Both the position numbers and the translations under genes were made by a program. DNA of 64,000 nucleotides from Gracilaria gracilis. Its lineage: Eukaryota > Rhodophyta > Florideophyceae > Gracilariales > Gracilariaceae. Positions 42,802 through 52,352 of this stretch are shown one piece after another; positions within the stretch are counted from its first letter, which is position 1, and every line of letters begins with the position of its first letter. The notes under the pieces are model-generated. The model saw only the letters and a list, made by a program, of their open reading frames with translations, was not told where the DNA came from and did no database searches. The stretch is taken from the NCBI GenBank assembly GCA_030374805.1, contig JARGSG010000225.1:1-64000 (forward strand). The letters run 5' to 3'.

Positions 42802-45105
42802 CTAACCTGGAGCCTGGATAGGCGCGCTACCATGACCCACGGGGGTACTAGTAGGCACGCTGACGCCTGGCATCACGTCGGCACCCATCGGAGGTGGCGC
42901 GCTCGCCTGCGCAACCGACGGAGGTGCCGACGACCCGATGTGGAGAGGAGCCTGCGGAGCGGCTAGAAGGCCGGGGTTCAGGCTAGCACCAAATAGGGGA
43001 TCCTCCAAAGGGTTTGTAGGCGTTGGGCCCATGGCCGTCGCTAGGCCTGCCACCTGGTTGGTAGCCATCTGGTAGAGCTCGACCTGGAACCGGTTCCGGA
43101 ACTCACCAATTTGGGAAAAGGATCGCATGTACTGTGCATGACGAGGCAGGATGCTTTCCAGAAAAGTAAGAGCTTCGACCACAGAGGTAGGACCCGCCCG
43201 CTGGAAGTTCACCACACAGGCTTGACGGACCCGAGCCATTAAACATGAAATGGCTTGGGAGTCCACCTGAGAGGGGACAGGCGCCGCAGCCGCAGCCATG
43301 ACACCCCCGAGGATAGCCCGCGGAGGCCCATCAACCCTTGTGGTACTAGGGAGAACAGGAGTCACACCAGTATGGGCAGGCGTATTGCGTCCCTCCGGAG
43401 CGGGAGTAGGCGCTGAAGTGACAACAGGGGTAGCTGCTGGTGATTCCACCACGGTTGGGAATGGCTCGGGACTCCCTGGAGGTCCCTGATCGGTCGGAGC
43501 CCCGGGATAGCGCTGCTCCGCGCGGGATACAACCTTCCAGGACACCGGATCGAAAACCTCCCACCCCTGCTTGGCTCCCCACGGGAAACTCTCCACTTGG
43601 GTAAGCAACGATTCCAGCTGCTCAATGGAGGAGTCCGTACCTGCCACAACGGTTCCGACTCCAAATAGGCGAATGTCGCGAATGACCCTCGGGGGAATGA
43701 AGAACATACGACCAGGAGGTTGCACACCGTCACGGTAAATCTCGGCTTCTCGAGAACGACAATCCCAGTCAATACCGTCACGGGCAGCCTGCAGAGCCAA
43801 GATGGCCACCAATACGGCCCATTCCGCGAGGGCAATCGACCAAATGAGGTAATACCGATCGTGGTTACGGGTGATGTAGCTCCCGAAGTAAGCCAATACC
43901 GGTGGGGTTGGGACGCTAAGCGACATCGGAACCTCATAGGCATTCCACCATTCAGGTCGGGCCACATACCAAGAGGTTCTTCCCTTATTAGGTTGTGAGA
44001 AGAACTCCACATTATGGAACCCATGCATGACGCGGTGGAAGCTGGACCGGGTGCGAATGCGAGCCTCGGTGGCAGCATCCACCCCCCACCTACGACGGTT
44101 AGCCCAATGGATGGTATTGTAAGGCCTATCGAAGCAAACCAAATGTGGAGAAGCCGGAAGGTACTGCTGCGGAAGGGAGTCGTACTGGCAGATCTTCACA
44201 ACCAGACGTCGGTAATAATGGAGCTCCGGTTCAATACGAACATACGGCAGATCGCTGGGATAAAGCGGGGGAATGAAATACCTCATTGGTGTGTGTCGCT
44301 GGCGGCTATCATAGCACTCCACCCGACCCTGACGAGGTTGAGATTCCTTATCCCGACGGTGGAGCGTTTGGGGGACGGAGCGGAGACGCTCGCAATCCCA
44401 ACGAAACAAACCCAAGTAGGTATCCAAAGTCGGACGGCGCAAGACGCCGGGAAGCGATGTGTTCCCCGGCGCCACTGGCCAGTTCCGACGGTACAGCGTC
44501 GCTTGCGACACCATTCTTGGATCGACCCCGAAGGTACCATGTTGGGAAACGTTCCAGTCGGCCGTGGTGAACGTCTCCAAACCATAATAGGAAATACCAC
44601 GAGGAATCTCGGGCTCCGGACCATACGGGTCCCGGATCCCTTCGTGAATCCCTTGAGGTTGATGTGAGGAAGACTGAACCGGCTGGCTCCGAAAACCAGT
44701 TTGGATGCGGGAATGGTACAAAGCAGCACCCCGAGAACCAGACTTGGCAATGCCACTTCCGCGGCCGCGCGAAGGACCGGCACCCGACATGGTGTGATGA
44801 GTACCGTGAGGGAGTGGTTGAGACGGGGAGCATTCGACCGCAGGGGTGAAGCGAATCGGCTTTTTATCTACAATGGGTGAGTCACTAGAGCTGATGCTCA
44901 AAACCTCCACCCGTTCGGGGCCCCATGTTGGTTCAACCATTAAGGTATCGGCATTGGTCGCCGATGGCGCGCCGTCCCTTGAGGTTACCGCGTCCGATTG
45001 ACCAACATGGGGAACCGACAATCGCCGTGTACCGCTACGGGTGCGAGCCCGCACGCTGGTACCAGGGCTACCCATGTGGTTCAGATAAGGATCGGGGGTC
45101 ACCAT
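42802..45105 (-). CDS. Antisense accessory protein of element 2
   Basis: A 767-residue reading from the ATG at 45105 (the frame stays open to 45213 without an ATG) runs opposite to gag and pol without a stop. The first 220 residues are low-complexity (Ser, Pro, Arg, Gly). Residues 230-530 are conserved with element 1's antisense gene: a TADWN block, FGVDP, a Tyr-rich ELHYYRRLVV block, HGFHNVEFF, VLAYFGSYI, and IWSIALAEWAVLVAIL, which is hydrophobic enough to be membrane-associated. IPPRVIRDIRLF and FDPVSWKVVS follow. A Pro/Ala/Thr linker and a helical C-terminal region end the protein. Antisense genes between pol and 3' LTR are known from some plant gypsy lineages; whether this protein is related to those is unknown. 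No catalytic motif was recognised. Confidence 0.75.
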   Translation of the reverse strand: MVTPDPYLNHMGSPGTSVRARTRSGTRRLSVPHVGQSDAVTSRDGAPSATNADTLMVEPTWGPERVEVLSISSSDSPIVDKKPIRFTPAVECSPSQPLPHGTHHTMSGAGPSRGRGSGIAKSGSRGAALYHSRIQTGFRSQPVQSSSHQPQGIHEGIRDPYGPEPEIPRGISYYGLETFTTADWNVSQHGTFGVDPRMVSQATLYRRNWPVAPGNTSLPGVLRRPTLDTYLGLFRWDCERLRSVPQTLHRRDKESQPRQGRVECYDSRQRHTPMRYFIPPLYPSDLPYVRIEPELHYYRRLVVKICQYDSLPQQYLPASPHLVCFDRPYNTIHWANRRRWGVDAATEARIRTRSSFHRVMHGFHNVEFFSQPNKGRTSWYVARPEWWNAYEVPMSLSVPTPPVLAYFGSYITRNHDRYYLIWSIALAEWAVLVAILALQAARDGIDWDCRSREAEIYRDGVQPPGRMFFIPPRVIRDIRLFGVGTVVAGTDSSIEQLESLLTQVESFPWGAKQGWEVFDPVSWKVVSRAEQRYPGAPTDQGPPGSPEPFPTVVESPAATPVVTSAPTPAPEGRNTPAHTGVTPVLPSTTRVDGPPRAILGGVMAAAAAPVPSQVDSQAISCLMARVRQACVVNFQRAGPTSVVEALTFLESILPRHAQYMRSFSQIGEFRNRFQVELYQMATNQVAGLATAMGPTPTNPLEDPLFGASLNPGLLAAPQAPLHIGSSAPPSVAQASAPPPMGADVMPGVSVPTSTPVGHGSAPIQAPG

Positions 45106-45213
45106 AAACGGATTCAACCTTGTCGGTCGGACGAAAAGCCACGGTGGCGCGAGCCCGCGTAGACAAACCGCAAAGGGGTGCGAATGCAACCAGAAGAGAT
45201 AACGGTGGAACAA

Positions 45214-45682
45214 CCTCGATGGAGTCAGCGGCAGTGCCTCGAAGGGTTAGTAGTCGAACCTCGAAAGGACAGAGAGACACGCCGCAACCAAGTGGGCGCC
45301 AAAATCCTTCACGGTACAGTGCCCACACGAGCTCGAAGGCGCAACCCGCCCCCCCACTGGGTATACCGACACGGTAAATGGGTCTAAGCCGTGGAGCCAA
45401 AAAGGTATAACCTTAGAGGTATGCAATGGGCGCGCGTCGCGCCCAAACCACAAATGGGAATGAATAGGCCGCTGTCGGTGATAACCAAAGAGGTGGATAG
45501 ACCCGCAATCGGTGATGACCAAGGTGGTGAACAGAGTGCGTTCGGCGATGCAGAGCCGACGCGACGCACGGCGCGAGATGGCACAAAGGCTGCGACAGGG
45601 ACCAAATTGGTACGACGATGCCACCGACTTGGTGAAAGTATCTAGGAGCCACGAGGGCGTGGCTCAGGGTAGGAAGGGGGTC
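45214..45682. other. Region between antisense gene and 3' LTR of element 2
   Basis: Several open frames overlap here on both strands, without family resemblance. It would hold the promoter and leader of the antisense gene. A GGTAGGAAGGGGGTC purine tract at 45668-45682 abuts the 3' LTR and is the 3' polypurine tract. Confidence 0.5.
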
Positions 45683-46189
45683 TGTAGTACAATGAGATCT
45701 CAATGGGTTGGTGCCACGTGGGCCTACTGGTGCGCCTTGCTGGCTGCACTGTACCCAATTGGTATTCTGTATTTTATAATTTCTAATTTCTAATTTATGG
45801 TCTAGGATAGTTTAGCATTGCTGGCCCATGACAGTAGGTCATGGGCACAGCCGATGACGTCATGCCCGCATGGGAGGTCGGCGTAGGTGCACCTTGTATA
45901 TATTGTGGTGCACCTCGCCTTCCCCCTCGGGTATTGTAAAGTCAGGCACCACTAGGGCAGTAACTATACCATCTTGGTCACTTGCTACTCTATTACTATT
46001 CAGGTTTTACAGCGCGTCGACGTCTACTACCGTACACCTGCACGGTCTAGACTAGTTGCCCCGCCGTTTGCCCCTGCGGGTTTCAGGTGCCCTACTACCA
46101 TATTGGTTGTGTGTTTTTCCCCTTAGGTTGAGCCCTCGCGCGCTCCCTCTACCAGGCGGACCACACACCTTATCGGTATTTGTACGACA
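45683..46189 (+). repeat. 3' LTR of element 2
   Basis: Direct repeat of 34597-35103, same termini, followed by AGTAA. Confidence 0.95.
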
Positions 46190-46194
46190 AGTAA

Positions 46195-46979
46195 GATGCT
46201 TCGAGAGAAGAAAAATTTTAAAAACTACAAGCATGCCCGCTATGCAACCGACGTTTTTTTTTCAGCAGGCTAATCGTCCAAGTGGAAATATGCAGGAAGA
46301 AAAGGTTTACTACAGCGGTAAACACAAACTCTATGGATTTAAAACCGAAATGTCTGTTAAGTCAAATGGTATGGTGCTGGGTTTAACTGATCATTTTCCT
46401 GGATCTAAAGCAGACGTAGATATATTTTACGGTAAGGTTGAATTTCACCAGACGGCATTGGAAAAGCGAGACACAAAGAAGAACATTACGGACATGGGCG
46501 AACTGGTAGATGAATATGAGAATCAGTGGGCTGTCCTCGCTGACGAAGGGTACGAAGGCGGAGAGCAGTATGTTCGTCTTTTACATTATACGAGGCGCCC
46601 AAAGAATGGGCATTTGTCTGCGGAGGACAATATTCGTAATAAGAAACTGTCTTCAGACAGAGTGATAGTAGAGAATTTTTTTGATCGCCTTGTCGGACTT
46701 TAGGGAATGTTTGCGGTGAAATCGAGGTACGGCAAGAAGCTTTATAATTCATTTATGCAGTTTGCTGTTGCTCTAACGAATTTAAATGTTGGGTGGTATT
46801 CTTTAAGGGAAAAAGATCAAGAGACTTATGTGAAGATGCGCAATCGTCTTTATCATATAGGCGAGTCAATGGCTTCGAAGCGGAAGGAGGTTCAACGAAG
46901 ATACCGGGAGAAAAAGCGGATGCGTCTAGACACAAAGTTTGGAGGTGCCTGCTCAGCTGATGAAACGCTAGCTCCGTAA
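46195..46979 (+). pseudogene. Transposase of B, 3' part
   Basis: Resumes the gene cut at 34596, beginning KMLREKKNFKNYK. It contains FFQQANRPSG, GKHKLYGFKTE, LADEGYEGG, RVIVENFF and a basic C-terminus (EVQRRYREKKRMR). A frameshift occurs near 46240 and a TAG at 46701-46703 replaces the Trp present in C (GLWGM). The first catalytic Asp region (YATDV) is readable just before the shift. Confidence 0.85.
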
Positions 46980-46983
46980 TATT

Positions 46984-47177
46984 CTAAGTATAAGCAGCTA
47001 CGAAAATAATACCTTCTTGGTGGGTCCATTGAGTACAATCTTTGTTTTTATTATTTCAGTTCTTTATTGTGCTTAGTTAAGAGGTTTTATCGTATTTGCT
47101 ACACTACTGTTCAGTGATTTTGGCTTTACGTATAGATCGAGAAACTGCGCAAATGTGGCCTAACAACTTCAAAGACC
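46984..47177 (-). repeat. Right terminal inverted repeat of B, shared with C
   Basis: Inverse of 31757-31950. It is also directly adjacent to the 3' end of the inverted C copy (GCTAGCTCC...TATTCTA on both sides), so B and C meet tail to tail across it. Confidence 0.7.
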
Positions 47178-47199
47178 GATAGAATACTAAGGAGCTAGC

Positions 47200-48461
47200 G
47201 TTTCATCATCTGAGCAGGCACCCCCAAACTTTGTGTCCAGACGCATCCGCTTTTTCTCCCGGTATTCTCGTTGAACCTCCTTCCGCTTCGAGGCCATTGA
47301 CCCGCTTATATGATAAAGACGATTGCGCATCTTCACATAAGTCTCCTAATCTTTTTCCCGTAAAGGGTACCACCGAACATTCAAATTAGTTAAAGCAACA
47401 GCAAACTGCATAGATGAATTATAAAGCTTCTCACCATACCTCCATTTCACCGCAAACATTCCCCACAGTCCCACAAGGTGACCAAAAAAATTCTTTACTA
47501 TCACTCTGTCTGAAAAAAGTTTCTTATTCCTGATATTGTCCTCCGCAGACAAATGCCCGTTCTTTGGGCGCCTCGTAGAATGTACAAGACGAACGTACTG
47601 CTCCCCGCCTTGATAACCTTTGTCAGCAAGCACATCCCACTGATTTTCATAATCTACCAGTTCGCCCATGTCCGTAATATACTTTTCTGTGTCTCGCTTT
47701 TCCAATGCCGTCTGGTGAAACTCAACATTACCGTAAAATATATCTACATCTGCTTTGAATCCAGGAAAATGATCAGTTAAACCCAGCACCATACCATTTG
47801 ACATAACGAACATTTCCGTTTTAAATCCATAGAGTTTGTGTTTACCGCTGTAGTAAACCTTTCCTTCCTGCATATTTCTACTGGGACGATTAGCCTGTTG
47901 AAAAAAACCTTCGGTTGCATAGAGTGCATACTTGTAATTTTCAACGTTTTTGTTCTCTCGAAGCATCTTACTCACACTGTATTTCGCATCCAAATCATAA
48001 ACAAATGTCTGCGTCAAAGAGTTTGACAGACACAAAACGAACTTTGTCACCATACGTTCGAAATTCGGCCCCTTAATTTTGAACATCCTTCCTAAACAAT
48101 CCCAGGAACCACCGTGTCTTATTGAAACAAGTGTTATAAAGAGTATATCCTTTGGTGTGTATTGGTATCGACGACCACGGCCAGTTTCCCACAGATGACG
48201 GACATTTGCCTCAGCGCCATTCCATAGGGCATTGAATTCGTTTGAAGAAAAGTTTGACATTTCCAGAATTGTAGCGGATCCACCATCTCGAAAAAATGAG
48301 TCGTAAATTGGAGATTGTAAATCGGCTTCTTCGTCACTGTCGGTGATGTCAGGATCGGAGTTAAAGCGGTTGAGCTCTGTCTCCCTTGCCAAACGCGAGT
48401 CAGTTAAAAGTTCTAAAGCGGTGTGGATTTCGTTCGACGACAGTGGAGATGGTTCAGGCAT
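47200..48461 (-). pseudogene. Transposase of C, nearly intact relative of B
   Basis: From the ATG at 48461 the frame is open for 371 residues to 47346, then shifts by an indel near 47345 and continues to about 47200 with the conserved basic C-terminus. DDE-type residues are at LADKGYQGG (second Asp) and RVIVKNFFGHL, where the Glu expected before the NFF block is Lys; the first Asp position reads YATEGFF, Glu instead of Asp. Two catalytic positions are therefore changed and the copy should be inactive. It provides the intact alignment needed to define the insertions in B. Confidence 0.85.
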
Positions 48462-48835
48462 GATAGAAAGGAACTGTGTGAGCGAGATTTTTGGTCGATG
48501 AGAATTTCTTGCCGCTATAAACCGTTCTGTAGTTTCTTTGAGCGGTGGAGACAAGCTTTATACGCAAAGACTGCCTCATTACTAATGAATACTTGTGGTC
48601 ACAAACGACTTGCATCCAGGTGCGCAATTACTGTTTACGTAGCACTTGAATTGAGTTTACAACGTGTAGGTGCATCGAAAAAAATATGTCGCAACCATTA
48701 TTATCAAATTCAATAACTACAAATTGATCTACTGTACTAATAGAAACATTAAATGTCTTAACAATAAATGTCGTAACTGCGTTGTCTTACAATAACAACG
48801 TTAGAAGTCTATTGTACTATCTACCTTCATAACGG
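48462..48835 (-). mobile_element. 5' flank of transposon C
   Basis: The inverse of this region matches 33851-34100 and 31953-32047 of B consecutively, without the 1.8-kb transposon A. It lacks the 194-bp terminal repeat expected further out, so C seems truncated at about 48835. Confidence 0.75.
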
Positions 48836-49054
48836 TAATTAGATCCAGTATTTTTGCAACAATTCTCCATCTATTGCATCAAGCCTATCAAGAATCACCC
48901 CTGGGGAATCGTGTCTGGACAGTCCCCGAAATGGCTATAAATCCAAACCCCAATTCACGCCCTACATAAAAAATTTTACGCAAAGATGTCTACAGTTTTT
49001 ACACGAAGTCATAGAGCGCCACACGGTGATTGGTCTCGTTGTTCCCTCTCTTTT

Positions 49055-49902
49055 TGAAGGACAACACTCCTTGGAGGCGATTTGAGGTACTCAGTTAATT
49101 TCCGCATCATGCGTTAGTAGATATATATGAGCTACACCGCTATTAGCGTGTCGCCTCGCTGAGATAATTTCCACACATGTACACGTGGATTGCACGGATC
49201 GAGGCGCCGCTTAGCGGGTGTGAATAGCATACGTGTAGCACGGATATGCCAGAGGCAGTGCATCCAGCATTGCTGTATTTATTTAGATATTTTATAGATT
49301 ATTTTGCCCGGCGTACCCACTGTCAGTGTTGCGCCGAGCTCAGTACCTAGAGGGTTGAGCACCGCTCCCCCAATTAAACTGCCCCTTGCCAAGCAAGGGC
49401 TTCTGGCTCTAACTATCACGCCTTTGCGGATTGTTCACCTCCAAGTGGAGTGACGACTGCGTTGTTCACGTATAGTTACCCACCCTTGTGGCGCTCAGAG
49501 TATAACCTCTATTTGTGTGTCTTGTTCCGACCTATTGTCGTATACTCGCCCCTGTATTGGGTTTGCTTTGTTCTCTCTTTTCCCCACTCTGGTGGTTTGC
49601 TTTCTCCCCTTTTCGGGTTTGCCTTTTTGCCCTGTTCTCAGTGGCCCGTTTCCGACACCTTGTCGTTGCCCTGCTACTCTTTTTCGATGACTCATCTCGT
49701 GACCGTGTGAACACGTGGATCTCTACCGACTACTAATCAGCCTAACGCTCCGACGCTTGTCGTGACGGTTTGACCTCGGATTTACACCCGGCTTAGCTGT
49801 GTCATTCCTGGAGTGCTCCGTTCGCTGTGCTGCCCTGTCGAGGATAAGATTCCGAACGTATTCGTGAGCCTGCGCTTTTCCCGCCAAAGGCGTTGGTCCA
49901 CA
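49055..49902 (+). repeat. Solo LTR of the outer retrotransposon family
   Basis: An 848-bp uninterrupted homologue, in opposite orientation, of the split LTR 307-923/12339-12578. It starts TGAAGGACAACAC and ends GGCGTTGGTCCACA. No primer binding site follows it, so no internal region is present. Flanking pentamers CTTTT and CTTAT may be a duplication with one change. Confidence 0.8.
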
Positions 49903-50403
49903 CTTATCTTTTTACTGTGGGCGTATGGAGCCAGGTAACTGTACAGTAGATGTCTGCTATTGGCGAGTGGAGAGCCGCCTCTTCACATCGTTCCACCCAG
50001 CGTGTGCGGTTATGGCAGTGTGAACTTTTACTCGAGACTCGTGGCAGTCATGTCTCACCGTGATCGCGTCCGTTTGGTGCTTGTGGGCAAAAACCACACG
50101 GCGTTGAGTAGCCGAAGTAGGAAGTAGAGCCAATCAGAAGGCGTAGAACAACTGGAGCGCCTCGGTTCAATGGCGTCGTTTTGGGTCCCTCCAATAGGCT
50201 TGCACTATTCCCTCTGCCGCCCAATGACTCAGAAGGGAACAACTCCTAGCTATTTCCTGCCATAGTTTTGCGCCAAGTGTGCGCCGGAGTCGTGACAGAT
50301 TCTGCGACCAAAGCGCGCTAAGATTTGAATATCATCCTTCCGCAGATGCGCGTTCGCAGCTACAGAACTGTACCAGTACAGTACTGTACAGAGTACCGTC
50401 GCG

Positions 50404-50436
<33 letters not shown>

Positions 50437-50730
50437 ATCATCAGGAGCAAGTGCTTTGTTCTTCGGCGCTGCGTCATCGCTGCGTCGTCCAACAGTAGGT
50501 GCAGTACACTGTAATGGCAGTGGCAGCATGGCGCACGGAACATCGGCGCCTGAACTCGGTGTACAGTGGTCGAAGTTTTGTAATATCAAAACGACGACCA
50601 AAGTTTTCAACCCCTCCCGTAGAATTCCGTCGGCCAACCGCTACGTCCAAAAATTAGACGTCGGAAGCCTTCTTCAGAGATATAGTTAGACAAAAAGATT
50701 GAAATCCAGGCCAAATATAAGCGTAACAAT
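49903..50730. other. Intergenic stretch with a short trinucleotide-type repeat
   Basis: No gene was recognised. Near 50404-50440, four CGTCGCCAT units form a microsatellite. A motif at 50562-50592 recurs inverted at 52054-52084. Confidence 0.4.
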
Positions 50731-51922
50731 AAACGAAAGTTTCTTATATTGACGAAATTTTATAGCATTAATTGCAGTAAATCAACTGTGAAACGCAACT
50801 AATAGCCCGTCATAGCCCCTTTATGTTTAATTACAGGAACCAAACGATTAGAGATCAAATTGTATAAGTTTTTCATCATTTTTAACGGCAACTTGTTCCA
50901 CACGTCTTCGACAGTGTCAGAAAGCTCTTCCACCATGTGGAACTGTCTTTGGCCATCATAACATGCCAAGCCAACCAGGCCCAAACATTTTCAATAAGTT
51001 CTAGATCCGGGCTCCTTGCTGGCCAGTCCAACACAGTTACATTGTGGTCTGATAACCACTTTTTTGTAGCTTTCGCACGATGGGGACTCGCTCCATCCTG
51101 CATAAAGATCCAGTTCTCACCCAGTTTTTTAGCAGCAAACGGTAGAAGGTCCTTCTCTAAAACTTCTATATAGGAAGCAGAAGTAATTGAACCATCAAAA
51201 CCAGCCAAATTACCAAGACCGTAATAGGATATAGCAGCCCAAACCATTACTGATTTTCCCCCTTTCATTTTCTTAGAAAAAACTTCCGTAGTCTTCCTAG
51301 GACCATGCCAGTACGACGCCATTCCATCCGGAACATCAAGATTGAATTTTTTTCGTCCGAAAAGATAACTTTCTTCCACTTCACAGCGTCAAGTCTAAGC
51401 TTCTTTTTGGCCCAAGAAGGGCGAACATTTTTAAATTGACGTCGCCATTGACTTGTACTTTAAGTACGGAACTTCGTTTAGAATCTGGTGGATGCGGCGA
51501 ATTCATATTGGTAAATTGTACTTTTGTTGAACTTCTTTTGCAGTTGATTTGTGTAACACGACATCACGGATAATGGTGCGTTTAGTCTTCTCAGAAATTT
51601 TTTGGTTGCGTGCTTTCCATTGATTCTGCTGTGAGCGCTTTGGGCGGCTTAGAAATTGCTGCACTGTGGGACAACTTCTTTGGCTATCTGTTCGTGGCTC
51701 ATGCCGTGAGAGTGGTGTGCAAGAAAAATCCACATCGGTTAAAAGTTTTCCTCGCGGCATAATGTTGGACTGCTGTTGCGGGGAAGGGTGTGGAATTGTG
51801 GACGGGAGTAAAAGGTATTGGGTGTGTAGTCTGAAATGTCAAAGGGATCACTTGTTTGGCGCCATTTTATGTTTGTACTTAACTGTAGCTATAAAAGTTC
51901 TCAGATATATAAACCTTTCGTT
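50731..51922 (-). mobile_element. Tc1/mariner transposon, decayed
   Basis: A 1.19-kb element ends in AAACGAAAGTTTCTTATAT (50731) and the inverse TATATAAACCTTTCGTT (to about 51922). The minus-strand transposase starts MPRGKLLTDV at 51760. A long catalytic segment (51379-50882) holds VMVWAAISYYG, FMQDGASPHRA and IENVWAWL with 34 residues between Asp and Glu. Frameshifts occur near 51690, 51420-51500 and 50930. It is related to the copy at 13934-15162 but has different terminal bases. Confidence 0.85.
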
Positions 51923-52352
51923 GAATTACGTCTTTGTTGCTCGGCGTCTACAATACTACTGTTGCTGAGATTATATCACAGTAGAGAAAGCATTCGTTAC
52001 TGTGGATGCGACAGTCTTTGAGCTGCGTTGCTGTACTGTTTGTCTTGTAGGCGGCATTTACGTTTTGATATTACAAAACTTCGACTACTGTACCAACCTA
52101 ACGTTCCAACGGCACGTACCTATCGCACAGTACCAGTAGAACATAACGAAGTGGAACTCTGTACCGTGCATCGGCACGTAAACTCACTAGCTACAACTAC
52201 TTTACAAGGTACAGGCAATTGTTGCGCTCCTTGTAGGTACACTGGTAGCCCAAACAGGTACACGGAGAAATCAATTAAAAAGCTTTAGAAAAAAACCTTG
52301 CGCCCACACCTCCACATTTCCGTATAGTTATAATGCAAAAGTGAAGAGCAGT

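Larger units (their letters stand above)
34597..46189 (+). mobile_element. Complete Ty3/gypsy chromovirus-like retrotransposon (element 2)
   Basis: Two 507-bp LTRs bound this 11.6-kb element, with the target duplication AGTAA at 34592-34596 and 46190-46194. By hand count the LTRs differ at about 12 positions (2.4%), so the insertion has a similar age to element 1. The order is LTR, primer site, gag, pol with chromodomain, a noncoding spacer with repeated purine tracts, a long antisense gene, and the 3' LTR. Protein similarity and organisation show it is a relative of element 1, but nucleotide identity is low. Confidence 0.95.
31757..47177 (+). mobile_element. DNA transposon B (DDE_4/Harbinger-like), twice interrupted
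   Basis: The outer boundaries are 194-bp inverted repeats at 31757-31950 and 46984-47177. Between them the original transposon is 31757-32047, 33851-34596 and 46195-47177, about 2 kb. It was invaded by transposon A (32048-33850, duplication ATT) and by gypsy element 2 (34597-46189, duplication AGTAA). The uninterrupted order of these flanks is preserved in the inverted relative C (47190-48835), which proves both insertions. Outer target duplication could not be identified with confidence. Confidence 0.75.
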
